Positions 1-7,038 of a stretch of 33,177 nt of DNA are shown piece after piece. Source of the DNA: a virus; the IMG/VR virus record IMGVR_UViG_3300032560_000078, positions 1-33,177 of that record, one strand, 5' to 3'. The position numbers and the translations under genes were made by a program. Positions within the stretch are counted from its first letter, which is position 1. Every line of letters starts with the position of its first letter. The notes below the pieces were generated by a model, which saw only the letters and a program-made list of their open reading frames with translations, did not search any database and was not told the origin of the DNA.

Positions 1-617
1 AGTGCGGCTATGTACTTAATTGGTCCTATGTGGCTTTCAGCAACACGACTTTTGGCCGCAATAGGCGCACGTTCTGCTTGTAGTGTGCTAATATTTTTCT
101 GTGCTATACTAATATCTGCTTGTAATGATTTGCGTTCCTTAGCTTGTTGCTTGCGTACTTGAACAGCACGATTAGCACCCTTGTCATCGTCTGTGCGTCC
201 TAGTAGTTGATCTACTTGGGCATCCATTTGTTTGAGGGCTTGTTTGCTAGTAGCAATATTATCTTGTTCCGTTTTAATCTTTTCATCTAATAGAGAAACT
301 TGTGATGAAATATCTTCATTTGCTGTTGATTGCGATAAGTGAGCGGCCGAAAGATACCCAAACGTACCCATGCTTGTGATTAACATTAAGATGACGATAG
401 CAGGCACTAGATAAGTTTTGAATTGCCATCCTGCCCTATTCCAGTATTTGTGTAACCAGACAGTTGCGGTAATTTTTCCCAACTCTAATGCGCCGCCCAT
501 GATAACTATAGGCCAAAATGCCGCGGCGAATATTGCTGTTAAACCTGTTACAGAATAAAAGGCACTAACACCAGATATGAATATTGCTACTGCTAGGGTG
601 AATAATCCAAATATCAT
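1..617 (-). CDS. Membrane-anchored coiled-coil protein, 3' end beyond window
   Basis: My own reading of the reverse strand gives an open frame from ATG at 617 through the window edge (205 codons, no stop). The protein begins MIFGLFTLAVAIF and has about three hydrophobic, membrane-spanning stretches in the first 100 residues (around 1-20, 22-45 and 72-92), separated by a short charged segment (ELGK, HKYWNRAG). It then becomes a long polar, coiled-coil-like region rich in Q, K, E and D. A sigma70-like and a late-type promoter lie just upstream. Similar membrane/coiled-coil proteins occur in marine T4-like phages, but I know no function for them. It could be a virion or lysis-related protein. 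Confidence 0.8.
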   Translation of the reverse strand, partial: MIFGLFTLAVAIFISGVSAFYSVTGLTAIFAAAFWPIVIMGGALELGKITATVWLHKYWNRAGWQFKTYLVPAIVILMLITSMGTFGYLSAAHLSQSTANEDISSQVSLLDEKIKTEQDNIATSKQALKQMDAQVDQLLGRTDDDKGANRAVQVRKQQAKERKSLQADISIAQKNISTLQAERAPIAAKSRVAESHIGPIKYIAA

Positions 618-623
618 AGTTAA

Positions 624-631
624 ATATTTAT
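624..631 (-). promoter_or_regulatory. Late-type promoter motif ATAAATAT
   Basis: Minus-strand ATAAATAT ends 6 nt before the ATG at 617. It matches the T4 late promoter core (TATAAATA) and would give an almost leaderless message. It is tandem with the sigma70-like promoter just upstream. Confidence 0.5.
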
Positions 632-647
632 AGAATGTTATCTATAT

Positions 648-675
648 GTTATAATAAAAGATAATTGAATGTCAA
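648..675 (-). promoter_or_regulatory. Sigma70-like promoter upstream of the membrane protein gene
   Basis: On the minus strand the -35 is TTGACA (670-675), the spacer is 16 nt, and the -10 is TATAAC (648-653), about 30 nt before the ATG at 617. The near-consensus -35 sits in the short gap between the fibre gene and the membrane protein gene. Confidence 0.5.
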
Positions 676-684
676 GAGTTTTGG

Positions 685-2520
685 TTAAAGTGTAGTTACA
701 GCCACGTAGGTATTAGCCGCTGTGCCATCATAGCAGGTATAGAGCAGTTGTATAGTACTGTTACTAATGTCAGTTGACCCTATACCATTACCGTTGTAAC
801 TGGTAGCGGCTGTACTGCTGTTTTCACCTGTGGACACACCATAATTGATATCACGGCTGGTATTGTCTAGTCTAATCTGTACTCTAACTGTAGCACCAGC
901 GGTGTAATTGCTTAGGTTAACTGTAAATGGCACAGTACCTGCTCCAGTGGGATGGTATGCTAATACCATACTGTCTGAAGCAAAGCTCACATTGGCCCAA
1001 ATACCACCATTAATAATGCGTAGGCCACCATCGTTAATAACCACACGTGGAGTTGTAAGTGTGCTGTTTGCACCAATGGCTATGTTGGCATTAACTGTCA
1101 TTTGACTAGAAGTTACAGATACTACACTAGTGATGCCGCTAGAATTACTGCCGTTTGGTGTTACCCAAAAATCAATACGACCACCTTGGTTAGTCAAGGT
1201 TTGATCTTCGTTAGCTACTATGCTTATTCTAGCAATACCGTTACCAAACCAACCACCTGATGTGTAGGCTGTGGCACCATAACGAGCCACATCTTGATTG
1301 TTTAATACCTGTGTGGGAACTATAATATTGCCGTTGTATCTACGACCTACGTATACTGCATAATTATTTTGTCCGTCGTTGTAAACTCGACCAGGAAGAT
1401 TATATTGTCCAGTAACCTGTAACATCACACCAGGGTTAATTGGTGCTTGGTATAAGCCACTACTATCACCAGTAATTTCCACCGCACCTTGTGTGGTATT
1501 TACTGTTGATACTATGTATGTTGCTAGACCAGTTTGAAAACTATTACCAGTGATTGATATAGTGCCAGTGACAAAACTGTTGCCTTGTAGGTAAGTGTTA
1601 CCAGTAATAGTTGTAACCTGTCCAGTTACATAGGTATTACCAACTACAGTCGTAGTTCCTGTAACAAAGGTATTGCCAGCTATATAACTATTACCAGTTA
1701 GAGTCGCAGTTCCTACTACTACAGTATTACCTGTAACCAGAGTATTGCCTGCTACTGTTGTGAATCCAGTTACTAGAGTGTTACCAGTTATGCTGGTGTT
1801 ACCAACTAAGTGCGCATTACCAGCAATAGTTAGGTCGCCGTTGAATATGCTTAGACCATTGTTGGTTGTTTGGCCTGTGATGACAATGTTACCTATGTGT
1901 GCTACATCGCCAACAAATGATGTGAATCCTGTGTGATAAGCATTACCATTGAATATAGTATTACCGTTAAATGTGCTGGTGCCGCTGTTAACTGAATTAC
2001 CAGTGATGTTTACATTACCAGTCTGATAAGTGTTGCCATTACGAGTAGTATCACCGTTGATGATAGTAGCACCGTTAAATGTTGTGACACCATTGACTAC
2101 TATGTTACCAAAATTAGTTTCATTGCCAATAAAGTAACTCTGTCCATTAACTACCAATTTACCATTGACTACAAGATTGCCCAGATTGTCTACTGATAGT
2201 AGCGGAGTTCCGACTGGACCTGTTGCTGTGGTAAAAAATCCAATGTTGCCTACCAGATTGATAACGCCGGTGCCATTGGTCTGTATACTGATGTTGGCAT
2301 TGGCAGAATAGGTACTAATAGTAGTGTTGGTAATTACCAGATTACCAATGTTGGCTGCGCCTACTGCGGTATAAACTGGCAAACCGCCTGGAGTAACACC
2401 GTTACTGATGCGTAGTTCGCCAGTGGCTGCATTATAGAATAGTCGGCCTGCTTCGCCTATATGAGTAGTAAATGGGTATTGGGTAAACCCTGAACTAACT
2501 TTTACCGCATTAGTTGACAT
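685..2520 (-). CDS. Large repeat-rich tail-fibre-like virion protein
   Basis: 611 residues. The N-terminus (about 1-60) contains HIGEAGRLFYNAATGELRI followed by a Ser-Asn-Gly turn, like the N-terminal domain of phage major tropism determinant and fibre proteins (G-E-x-G...D/N...L-x-I-x-N-G). Residues about 115-335 are tandem repeats of the form x-x-G-N-x-x-V-T-G, expected to build a beta-helix or beta-spiral shaft. The last 250 residues are a non-repetitive, beta-rich tip. Composition is rich in T, N, G, V and S with very few Cys or Lys, as in fibres. It is followed downstream by the membrane protein gene and preceded by small virion-like genes. The exact position in the virion is unknown. 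Confidence 0.8.
   Translation of the reverse strand: MSTNAVKVSSGFTQYPFTTHIGEAGRLFYNAATGELRISNGVTPGGLPVYTAVGAANIGNLVITNTTISTYSANANISIQTNGTGVINLVGNIGFFTTATGPVGTPLLSVDNLGNLVVNGKLVVNGQSYFIGNETNFGNIVVNGVTTFNGATIINGDTTRNGNTYQTGNVNITGNSVNSGTSTFNGNTIFNGNAYHTGFTSFVGDVAHIGNIVITGQTTNNGLSIFNGDLTIAGNAHLVGNTSITGNTLVTGFTTVAGNTLVTGNTVVVGTATLTGNSYIAGNTFVTGTTTVVGNTYVTGQVTTITGNTYLQGNSFVTGTISITGNSFQTGLATYIVSTVNTTQGAVEITGDSSGLYQAPINPGVMLQVTGQYNLPGRVYNDGQNNYAVYVGRRYNGNIIVPTQVLNNQDVARYGATAYTSGGWFGNGIARISIVANEDQTLTNQGGRIDFWVTPNGSNSSGITSVVSVTSSQMTVNANIAIGANSTLTTPRVVINDGGLRIINGGIWANVSFASDSMVLAYHPTGAGTVPFTVNLSNYTAGATVRVQIRLDNTSRDINYGVSTGENSSTAATSYNGNGIGSTDISNSTIQLLYTCYDGTAANTYVAVTTL
1518..2178 (-). repeat. Tandem 18-nt-type coding repeats of the fibre shaft
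   Basis: The plus-strand sequence shows repeated words such as gtattaccagt and gtgttaccag in phase with codons. They encode successive G-N-T-x-V-T-G units. Period is about six residues with occasional longer units. Such repeats recombine easily, giving shaft-length variation. Confidence 0.75.
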
Positions 2521-2524
2521 AGAA

Positions 2525-2872
2525 CTAGTCTCCTATGTCGTTATCTTCAGCTACGGCGTCAATGACTGCAACTGGAACGCCAGCTGCACGTTTAATAAAT
2601 GATAATTCGTCTTCAGGTTCATCACTGCATTCGCATGGGCAACCACCACAGACTGTGCATACCTCATCATCACTATGTACTGCCTGTTTAAGTAATTCTA
2701 GTTTTTGTTGTAAGGGCGGAACCATTGCTGCTGGTTCTGTACCATCAGTGTGATCAACTTCAACCGGAGTTAAATCAGCGTGTGGCATTGAATTTTCTGG
2801 ACGATGTTCTGCACCGCCTTCGTGTTGATCAATAACGTCTGCTAGTTTACGTAGGATTTCTGCTGTTTTCAT
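2525..2872 (-). CDS. Small acidic protein with a Cys cluster
   Basis: 115 residues, strongly acidic. The only clear motif is a Cys-rich CTVCGGCPCEC near residues 72-82, with cysteines spaced like a small metal-binding knuckle. The N-terminus (MKTAEILRKLADVID) is probably helical. It lies 4 nt upstream of the fibre gene start in the same direction, and its ATG follows the stop of the next virion-like gene by 2 nt, so the genes look co-transcribed. I do not recognise a family. Confidence 0.65.
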   Translation of the reverse strand: MKTAEILRKLADVIDQHEGGAEHRPENSMPHADLTPVEVDHTDGTEPAAMVPPLQQKLELLKQAVHSDDEVCTVCGGCPCECSDEPEDELSFIKRAAGVPVAVIDAVAEDNDIGD

Positions 2873-2874
2873 AA

Positions 2875-3222
2875 TTAACTCTGTACGTTGTTAAAGTTTA
2901 CAGTACCAATTTCAGTGAATGACACTGCCGCTGGACCAGGACCTGCTGATAAGAAGCTGATAAATGGACCTGTAGTACTGATAACATTCTTGTTGTTAGC
3001 ATCAATAGACAAATTAGCTGGGCCGCAGTCTACTGTGGTAATAACGTTTGGTGGGATAATAAAGCTACTGACATTGTTAGCTCTAACTGTGCTAACGTTG
3101 CCTACACCTACCCAAACGTGGTTGTTGGCTGCTACCTTAACTTTGGTGCTGGTTAATGCTTGGGCTGTGGTGGCCTGTGCTGTGTTTGCTACAACGTTCC
3201 AGGTAATGGTTTGAACTGCCAT
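2875..3222 (-). CDS. Small beta-rich virion-like protein
   Basis: 115 residues, rich in V, T, N and A with no Cys except one near residue 66 (VDCGP). The pattern of alternating hydrophobic residues fits a small all-beta structural protein. The layout (strand-rich start, SFIIPPN segment, C-terminal FTEIGTVNF) resembles the neighbouring 93-residue protein, so both may be decoration or fibre-associated proteins. A Shine-Dalgarno-like AGGAAAA precedes the ATG, and a late-type promoter lies about 25 nt upstream. Function not recognised. Confidence 0.65.
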   Translation of the reverse strand: MAVQTITWNVVANTAQATTAQALTSTKVKVAANNHVWVGVGNVSTVRANNVSSFIIPPNVITTVDCGPANLSIDANNKNVISTTGPFISFLSAGPGPAAVSFTEIGTVNFNNVQS

Positions 3223-3247
3223 AATGTTTTCCTAATATCTAATAACT

Positions 3248-3255
3248 ATATTTAT
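3248..3255 (-). promoter_or_regulatory. Late-type promoter motif overlapping a stop codon
   Basis: ATAAATAT on the minus strand overlaps the TAA stop of the upstream gene (3252-3254) and precedes the 115-residue virion-like gene starting at 3222. Confidence 0.5.
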
Positions 3256-3533
3256 GCAGAACAGCTAGCTTTGGTTCCATTTATTTCTACAATAGTAGCA
3301 AATCCTGGTGCGTCTACTGCTAGGAATGCTATTCGTAGGCATTTAACTGGTAAGCGTAGGGTAAGAGTTTGATTTGCGGCTATGACTGCGCAACGATCTG
3401 TGGCCACAGGTGTGTCACTGCCTACGGTGTAGTAGACAGGTACGTTAGCAAAAACCTGCACTGTACTACGTGGTAGTGTAGTAGCAGTGGTGGTACTAGT
3501 GGAATTATTTACTGGAATACTGTATGAAGCCAT
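3252..3533 (-). CDS. Small beta-rich virion-like protein
   Basis: 93 residues beginning MASYSIPVNNSTSTTT, rich in T, V, A and N. The segment VFANVPVYYTVGSDTPVATD, then TLTLRLPVK, predicts an all-beta fold. The sequence has the look of phage decoration or fibre-tip proteins, but I do not recognise the family. The ATG at 3533 lies only 3 nt after a late-type promoter motif, so this start implies a near-leaderless message. An alternative is a slightly later start, though the N-terminal residues look natural. Confidence 0.65.
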   Translation of the reverse strand: MASYSIPVNNSTSTTTATTLPRSTVQVFANVPVYYTVGSDTPVATDRCAVIAANQTLTLRLPVKCLRIAFLAVDAPGFATIVEINGTKASCSA

Positions 3534-3536
3534 ACA

Positions 3537-3544
3537 GTATTTAT
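3537..3544 (-). promoter_or_regulatory. Late-type promoter motif ATAAATAC
   Basis: Minus-strand ATAAATAC is separated from the ATG at 3533 by only TGT. By T4 late promoter geometry the transcript would begin at or next to the start codon. Confidence 0.5.
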
Positions 3545-3548
3545 GGAA

Positions 3549-3785
3549 TTATTTGTATTTGAGTAAGAACATAGTGCGCAAAGATTCGTCGTAGAAATCC
3601 AAACGAATATCAGTGAATCTATCTAGGAATCCATCTACATCTTCATACCAAGTATGTTCACGTACTGTAAATCCTAGGCGTTGACGACACACCCAGGATA
3701 TACGCACAGCCGCACCATTTTCTTCAATGATGCGGGGCCACAACTTCTTGTGCCAGTATTCAGATTCAAATACCACAGCTTTCAT
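3549..3785 (-). CDS. Small protein, divergent member of the L-R-W family
   Basis: 78 residues. It ends ESLRTMFLLKYK, which matches the C-terminal pattern (T-x-F-x-L-R-W) of the small proteins encoded on the plus strand at 5565-8911. It has Trp/Tyr-rich middle strands (TWYEDVDGFLDRF) like them. Its ATG overlaps the TGA of the preceding gene (ATGA). Here the terminal codons are AAA-TAC rather than AGG-TGG, and no gene is coupled immediately downstream. The function is unknown. Confidence 0.65.
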   Translation of the reverse strand: MKAVVFESEYWHKKLWPRIIEENGAAVRISWVCRQRLGFTVREHTWYEDVDGFLDRFTDIRLDFYDESLRTMFLLKYK

Positions 3786-3991
3786 CGTTTAATAGCGTTT
3801 TTAACTGCCCAAGTAGCTAGTTTAACTGTACACATCTGCGGAATACTAGTCCAGCCCTGTTCAAGTTTAAATGGACATCCGCCCTTGCCCCAAGCACCTG
3901 TGGTCATATACTTTTTATAAGCCAGTAGGTCGTCACGATTAGCGGGATCAAACCTGCGTTTAGGAAATAAATGGTCTAATGAAAAAATCAT
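3782..3991 (-). CDS. Small basic protein, first gene of a minus-strand pair
   Basis: 69 residues, basic and aromatic. Visible segments are LFPKRRFDPANRDDLLAYKK and GKGGCPFKLEQGW. It is preceded by AAGGA at good spacing from the ATG at 3991 and lies downstream of a TTGACT/TATAAT promoter. It overlaps the next gene by ATGA. It faces away from the plus-strand early island, so it is probably also an early gene. No family recognised. Confidence 0.65.
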   Translation of the reverse strand: MIFSLDHLFPKRRFDPANRDDLLAYKKYMTTGAWGKGGCPFKLEQGWTSIPQMCTVKLATWAVKNAIKR

Positions 3992-4016
3992 CTGTGGTTC
4001 CTTTTTTATTGTTCAT
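3960..4016 (-). other. Possible 18-codon leader ORF at a transcript 5' end
   Basis: An ATG lies 7 nt after the -10 box of the minus-strand promoter at 4024-4052. It opens an 18-codon frame (MNNKKGTTDDFFIRPFIS) that runs out of frame over the start of the 69-residue gene. It would be the first codon of a leaderless message. It may be chance; the main gene has its own Shine-Dalgarno. Confidence 0.25.
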
Positions 4017-4023
4017 GTGTAAC

Positions 4024-4052
4024 ATTATACACTCAAAATATCCAAGAGTCAA
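4024..4052 (-). promoter_or_regulatory. Sigma70-like promoter, leftward arm of divergent pair
   Basis: Minus strand: -35 TTGACT (4047-4052), 17-nt spacer, -10 TATAAT (4024-4029). It drives the pair of small genes ending at 3549. It is back to back with the rightward promoter at 4066-4094. Confidence 0.7.
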
Positions 4053-4065
4053 GTGGAATTTTGAC

Positions 4066-4094
4066 TTGCTTTTTTATCTTAAATACTGTATAAT
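4066..4094 (+). promoter_or_regulatory. Sigma70-like promoter of the early island
   Basis: -10 TATAAT (4089-4094), 17-nt spacer, -35 TTGCTT (4066-4071). An overlapping TTGACT lies at 4061-4066 but with a 22-nt spacer. Only 6 nt (acttgt) separate the -10 from the ATG at 4101, so the mRNA is predicted to be leaderless. A TTAAATAC late-like motif also lies at 4079-4086. Confidence 0.65.
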
Positions 4095-4100
4095 ACTTGT

Positions 4101-4418
4101 ATGTTTACTATAACCAAAAAACCTAAATGTTGGGCTATGACAGCTGAACAGGGCTTTATCAGCTTGCCTGCCGGGGTTGTTAAAGAACGCTATAACCAAA
4201 AGGTCTTTGGTGATGATGAGGGTGTTATAGGTTGGACACAGATCATAGACTATGTAGTAGAAGAACTAGAAGGTCGTGTGGGGGTCAAACGCATGAGTTA
4301 CGATACTTGGCATTGGACTAGCCACAGTGAACTTGAGCGATTTTTAACTTATTTTTATTTAAAATATCCTATGCAACTGTGGCAGAAACTACTAGATTCA
4401 GACAAAAATACAGATTGA
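4101..4418 (+). CDS. First gene of the early island, unknown function
   Basis: 105 residues. Its C-terminal part (YDTWHWTSHSELERFLTYFYL then K-Y) resembles the aromatic strand plus T-x-F-x-L-R-W ending of the small paralogues further right, but with an added tail of about 15 residues. The N-terminus MFTITKKPKCWAM is strand-like. There is no room for a Shine-Dalgarno: the -10 box ends 6 nt before the ATG. It is followed by the methyltransferase gene. It is probably a distant member of the island family; the function is unknown. Confidence 0.7.
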   Translation: MFTITKKPKCWAMTAEQGFISLPAGVVKERYNQKVFGDDEGVIGWTQIIDYVVEELEGRVGVKRMSYDTWHWTSHSELERFLTYFYLKYPMQLWQKLLDSDKNTD

Positions 4419-4431
4419 GAAAGAGCAAAGA

Positions 4432-5568
4432 TTGATTAATCAACTACATAAAACCTGGGGTGTTGAACAATATGCTACCCTAGCTAACTTAAGTGACCTG
4501 GGTGAATTTACCTGTTATGAAGCGCACTACGAACAGTTAGCAACCTACACCAAAGAACGTTATAGTCAAGAACCTGAAGTGTGCTTACAAGAAGTATTTG
4601 ACATCTATCGCAGTGTAAACATCACACCTATTGTTTACTTCACTGAACAGGGGTTGATCGCCAAGATCAAAGAGCTGGCCAATACCGCTGGTAATCAAGT
4701 TAACAAAGGTGTGTTAGGCCTAGGCAACAATGGTGGGCAGACAGTTAATCGTTTCTTGTTTCCTAACATGATGACAGCTGAACCCAAAGGTCGTGGCAGT
4801 AACAGTTTAAAGGATCGTTTTTATGATGATAGAAAACTTGAGCGGGCCATTAGGCTTTGTTTTGAGCACAGGGATGGTAATAATCTTGTTAGTCCTACCG
4901 CACTACGTAGAGCTCTTGAGTTGGTCACAGGAGAGAACATACAGAACTTCAAACCCTTAAATGCTCGTGCAGTCAGCTATGAGTTGTGTAATATGCTGTG
5001 GGGTCGTGTCTATGACTACTCAGCTGGCTATGGTGGTCGTATGTTGGGCATTGCCACTGGCAACCTGCGCCATGATTATGAGTGTATAGATCCCAACACT
5101 GAAACTGTCAAGTATCTAGTTTACCTAGCCACCCTAATAGAAAAGTCTGGATTCAGTCGTCCTAGAATTGCGCAGGCAGTCAGTGAAGAATACATTCCTG
5201 AGAACATAGACTTAGCATTTAGTAGTCCACCTTATTTTAACTTGGAAAAATACAGTGATGAACCCACACAGTGTATGAATCAGTTTACTACACTTGATGA
5301 ATGGTTTGATGGTTATGTAGTGCCTACTATGTCAAATATTCACAAAGGATTAAACAGTGATGGAGTATTTGCCACCAACATCGCTGACTATAAGAGTTAT
5401 GGCAACAAAGAATACAAGGTAGTTGACCGCTGGATTGCTACTGCTGAAAAACTAGGCTTCAAACATTCTCGCACTATCAAGATGATGTTGAACACTCGCC
5501 CAGGTGTAGGCAATGACAAAACCAAAGGTCGTGAAAAATGGGAAGGCGTTTACGTTTTTACTAAATGA
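4432..5568 (+). CDS. Putative DNA methyltransferase, SPPY type
   Basis: 378 residues. The catalytic motif IV reads SSPPYF at about 264-269, and the AdoMet-binding motif is DYSAGYGGRMLG at about 195-206, followed by an acidic residue in ECIDPN. The order (binding motif first, then SPPY) and the Ser-Pro-Pro-Tyr signature point to an amino-methyltransferase acting on N4-cytosine or N6-adenine in DNA. The first 190 residues are an extra domain, probably for target recognition. No restriction partner is visible, so it is probably an orphan used for self-protection or regulation. The start is uncertain: the TTG at 4432 has only a weak Shine-Dalgarno, and the frame is open upstream to 4396. Confidence 0.8.
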   Translation: MINQLHKTWGVEQYATLANLSDLGEFTCYEAHYEQLATYTKERYSQEPEVCLQEVFDIYRSVNITPIVYFTEQGLIAKIKELANTAGNQVNKGVLGLGNNGGQTVNRFLFPNMMTAEPKGRGSNSLKDRFYDDRKLERAIRLCFEHRDGNNLVSPTALRRALELVTGENIQNFKPLNARAVSYELCNMLWGRVYDYSAGYGGRMLGIATGNLRHDYECIDPNTETVKYLVYLATLIEKSGFSRPRIAQAVSEEYIPENIDLAFSSPPYFNLEKYSDEPTQCMNQFTTLDEWFDGYVVPTMSNIHKGLNSDGVFATNIADYKSYGNKEYKVVDRWIATAEKLGFKHSRTIKMMLNTRPGVGNDKTKGREKWEGVYVFTK

Positions 5569-5801
5569 GTATATTAGACGGAGGCAATGGGCGTAAGTTT
5601 ATTGCTAGTGGGCCATTTGATCACGAAATGCCTTACCACTATATTGTCATTGCTGACATTAGGTATTGGCTTAACCATGAGTCAGAAATATACACTTGGA
5701 TGGATGAAAATTTGCCTAGAGGTCGTATGCATCAAGAAGGCATGACCATAGCATTAGAAACCAAAGAACAACTGACAGCGTTTTTATTGAGGTGGGCATA
5801 A
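5565..5801 (+). CDS. L-R-W family small protein 1
   Basis: 78 residues. The middle is aromatic (IRYWLNHESEIYTWMDENL) and the end is KEQLTAFLLRWA. The ATG overlaps the methyltransferase stop (ATGA), suggesting translational coupling. The last codons TTG-AGG-TGG form GAGGTGG, the Shine-Dalgarno of the next gene. The layout strand, helix with W-L-x-E/H, aromatic strands, then a final D/E-x-x-T-A-F-x-L-R-W helix or strand is shared across the array. It could be a small ferredoxin-like alpha/beta fold; the function is unknown. Confidence 0.75.
   Translation: MSILDGGNGRKFIASGPFDHEMPYHYIVIADIRYWLNHESEIYTWMDENLPRGRMHQEGMTIALETKEQLTAFLLRWA
5787..5795 (+). promoter_or_regulatory. Shine-Dalgarno inside L-R-W codons
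   Basis: TTGAGGTGG encodes Leu-Arg-Trp at the end of one gene. Its GAGG lies 8 nt before the ATG at 5801. Confidence 0.75.
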
Positions 5802-6049
5802 TGGCTGAAAATTTATACTTAAACCTTAAAGACAACATTGAAGCTACTAAAGTTTGGAATAACTTTATATTAACTGTTATTGCTGAACACGGTCAATATT
5901 ATACATGGGATCATGTCAATACTGCGTTAGCTGACTACAATGCCAAATATCAACTTGTATTAGACAAGCGAGGGGATTACGCCAAAAAACATTATATACG
6001 CTTTGGTACGCCAAACGATCTAACAGCATTTTTAATGAGGTATGCATGA
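5801..6049 (+). CDS. L-R-W family small protein 2
   Basis: 82 residues from the ATG at 5801 (MAENLYLNLKDNIEATKVW). A GTG nine bases earlier is open but lies on the Shine-Dalgarno, so the ATG is preferred. The ATG shares a base with the previous stop (TAATG). It has aromatic strands (GQYYTWDHVN) and ends NDLTAFLMRYA, so the final Trp is replaced by Tyr (TAT) while AGG is kept. Unknown function; clearly one of the array. Confidence 0.75.
   Translation: MAENLYLNLKDNIEATKVWNNFILTVIAEHGQYYTWDHVNTALADYNAKYQLVLDKRGDYAKKHYIRFGTPNDLTAFLMRYA
6035..6043 (+). promoter_or_regulatory. Shine-Dalgarno inside M-R-Y codons
   Basis: ATGAGGTAT encodes Met-Arg-Tyr; GAGG lies 5 nt before the ATG at 6046. Confidence 0.7.
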
Positions 6050-6324
6050 GAGCAGCACCAGCAGAAAGACATCAAGCAGAACATCAGCTACTCAACGAAG
6101 GGTGGCATGCGGTTCGTTTGGTCAAAGTCACTGGCGACAATGGCTGGCGTTATCACAATATGATGAAGTGGTGCGAAGATACTGTTGGCCCAGGCAGACC
6201 AGAACCTGGACATAATTGGTTAGACGACCAAGATGTTTGGTATACATTTAATTGGTATGGTTATTATAATTTTCACTTTAAGCATGCCAATGATGCTACA
6301 GCATTTGCCCTGAGGTGGCTATGA
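6046..6324 (+). CDS. L-R-W family small protein 3
   Basis: 92 residues, start overlapping the previous stop as ATGA. It contains MMKWCEDTVG, shared with the member at 7486 (VMKWCENTWG), which supports common descent. Aromatic strands (VWYTFNWYGYYNFHF) precede the ending NDATAFALRWL. AGG-TGG near the end forms the next gene's ribosome site. Unknown function. Confidence 0.75.
   Translation: MRAAPAERHQAEHQLLNEGWHAVRLVKVTGDNGWRYHNMMKWCEDTVGPGRPEPGHNWLDDQDVWYTFNWYGYYNFHFKHANDATAFALRWL
6310..6318 (+). promoter_or_regulatory. Shine-Dalgarno inside L-R-W codons
   Basis: CTGAGGTGG encodes Leu-Arg-Trp; GAGG lies 6 nt before the ATG at 6321. Confidence 0.75.
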
Positions 6325-6608
6325 CTTCACAAAATGATTTATATAGCACACCAGAGGCTCGTGCCAATACGGCATTTGATCCTGATGCTGATTTATATCG
6401 TATTCATAAATTTTTATTAAAGAGTAATCATTATTGGCAGTCTATATCACCTAACAATGTTGATAATGATAAATTCTACGCTTGGCTAAAAGATGAATAC
6501 GGTGTAGAACTTCAATTTAACCATGGTGGTAATGGTATGATTGGTATTAATGGGTATACTGTTGTAGATGAACAAAAGTTTTTAATATTTACGTTAAAAT
6601 TCCAATGA
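6321..6608 (+). CDS. L-R-W family small protein 4, degenerate ending
   Basis: 95 residues from the ATG at 6321 (MTSQNDLYSTPEARAN), chosen over an in-frame GTG six bases upstream because of the spacing to GAGGTGG. The middle FYAWLKDEYGVELQF matches the family helix. It ends DEQKFLIFTLKFQ: the L-R-W is changed to L-K-F, the AGG-TGG codons are lost, and no Shine-Dalgarno precedes the next gene, which must rely on ATGA coupling. Confidence 0.7.
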   Translation: MTSQNDLYSTPEARANTAFDPDADLYRIHKFLLKSNHYWQSISPNNVDNDKFYAWLKDEYGVELQFNHGGNGMIGINGYTVVDEQKFLIFTLKFQ

Positions 6609-6826
6609 AAAGAACGCTAATCAACGGTGAATTACTAGACAGCATCGAAAGCCATTTCCAGCGAAATAATGGATATTTTGTTGCTGACGAACTACCGGGT
6701 TGGCTAATGGCCATGGATAGTAGTGTCACTGTGTGTAGATGGCACATGGATGAGTTTTATCTATATCTAGGTGTGGTGTTTGCTAAAGAAGAAGATTATA
6801 CTGCTTTTTGTCTGAGGTGGCTATGA
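6605..6826 (+). CDS. L-R-W family small protein 5
   Basis: 73 residues, start overlapping the previous stop (ATGA) without a visible Shine-Dalgarno. It contains LPGWLMAMDSSVTVCRW and ends EEDYTAFCLRWL. The final codons carry the ribosome site of the next gene. Unknown function; array member by its ending and position. Confidence 0.7.
   Translation: MKRTLINGELLDSIESHFQRNNGYFVADELPGWLMAMDSSVTVCRWHMDEFYLYLGVVFAKEEDYTAFCLRWL
6812..6820 (+). promoter_or_regulatory. Shine-Dalgarno inside L-R-W codons
   Basis: CTGAGGTGG encodes Leu-Arg-Trp; GAGG lies 6 nt before the ATG at 6823. Confidence 0.75.
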
Positions 6827-7038
6827 AAGTTCTAATACGTGACATCCCCTCAGCGTTTCGTAATGCCAATCAGGTGGTAATTGCCAAAGGTGGATTTGGG
6901 CTAGAGCGACACCAACACAAAGATGCCTTTGAGCAATTACACAATGTAAAAATTATTAGAAGTCCGTGGGGGTCTTGGGATGAATTGGTTTTTCCTAATA
7001 AACAAGCATATACTATGTTCTTGTTGAGGTGGAGTTAA
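6823..7038 (+). CDS. L-R-W family small protein 6
   Basis: 71 residues from the ATG at 6823 (MKVLIRDIPSAFRN); an in-frame TTG at 6808 lies within the upstream motif and is less likely. It has KDAFEQLHNVKIIRSPWGSW and ends KQAYTMFLLRWS. It is the least aromatic of the array. The start overlaps the previous stop (ATGA). Unknown function. Confidence 0.7.
   Translation: MKVLIRDIPSAFRNANQVVIAKGGFGLERHQHKDAFEQLHNVKIIRSPWGSWDELVFPNKQAYTMFLLRWS
7024..7032 (+). promoter_or_regulatory. Shine-Dalgarno inside L-R-W codons
   Basis: TTGAGGTGG encodes Leu-Arg-Trp; GAGG lies 8 nt before the ATG at 7038. Confidence 0.75.

Noticed and set aside
908-1936. Plus-strand open frames opposite the fibre gene
   Set aside because: Shadow frames caused by the repetitive, stop-poor fibre sequence; no ribosome sites and odd composition.
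5792-5800. Upstream GTG/TTG starts for array members (5792, 6315, 6808, 7029, 7262, 7462)
   Set aside because: They lie in or before the GAGGTGG ribosome site or the -10 box; the ATG with 5-8 nt spacing is better in each case.
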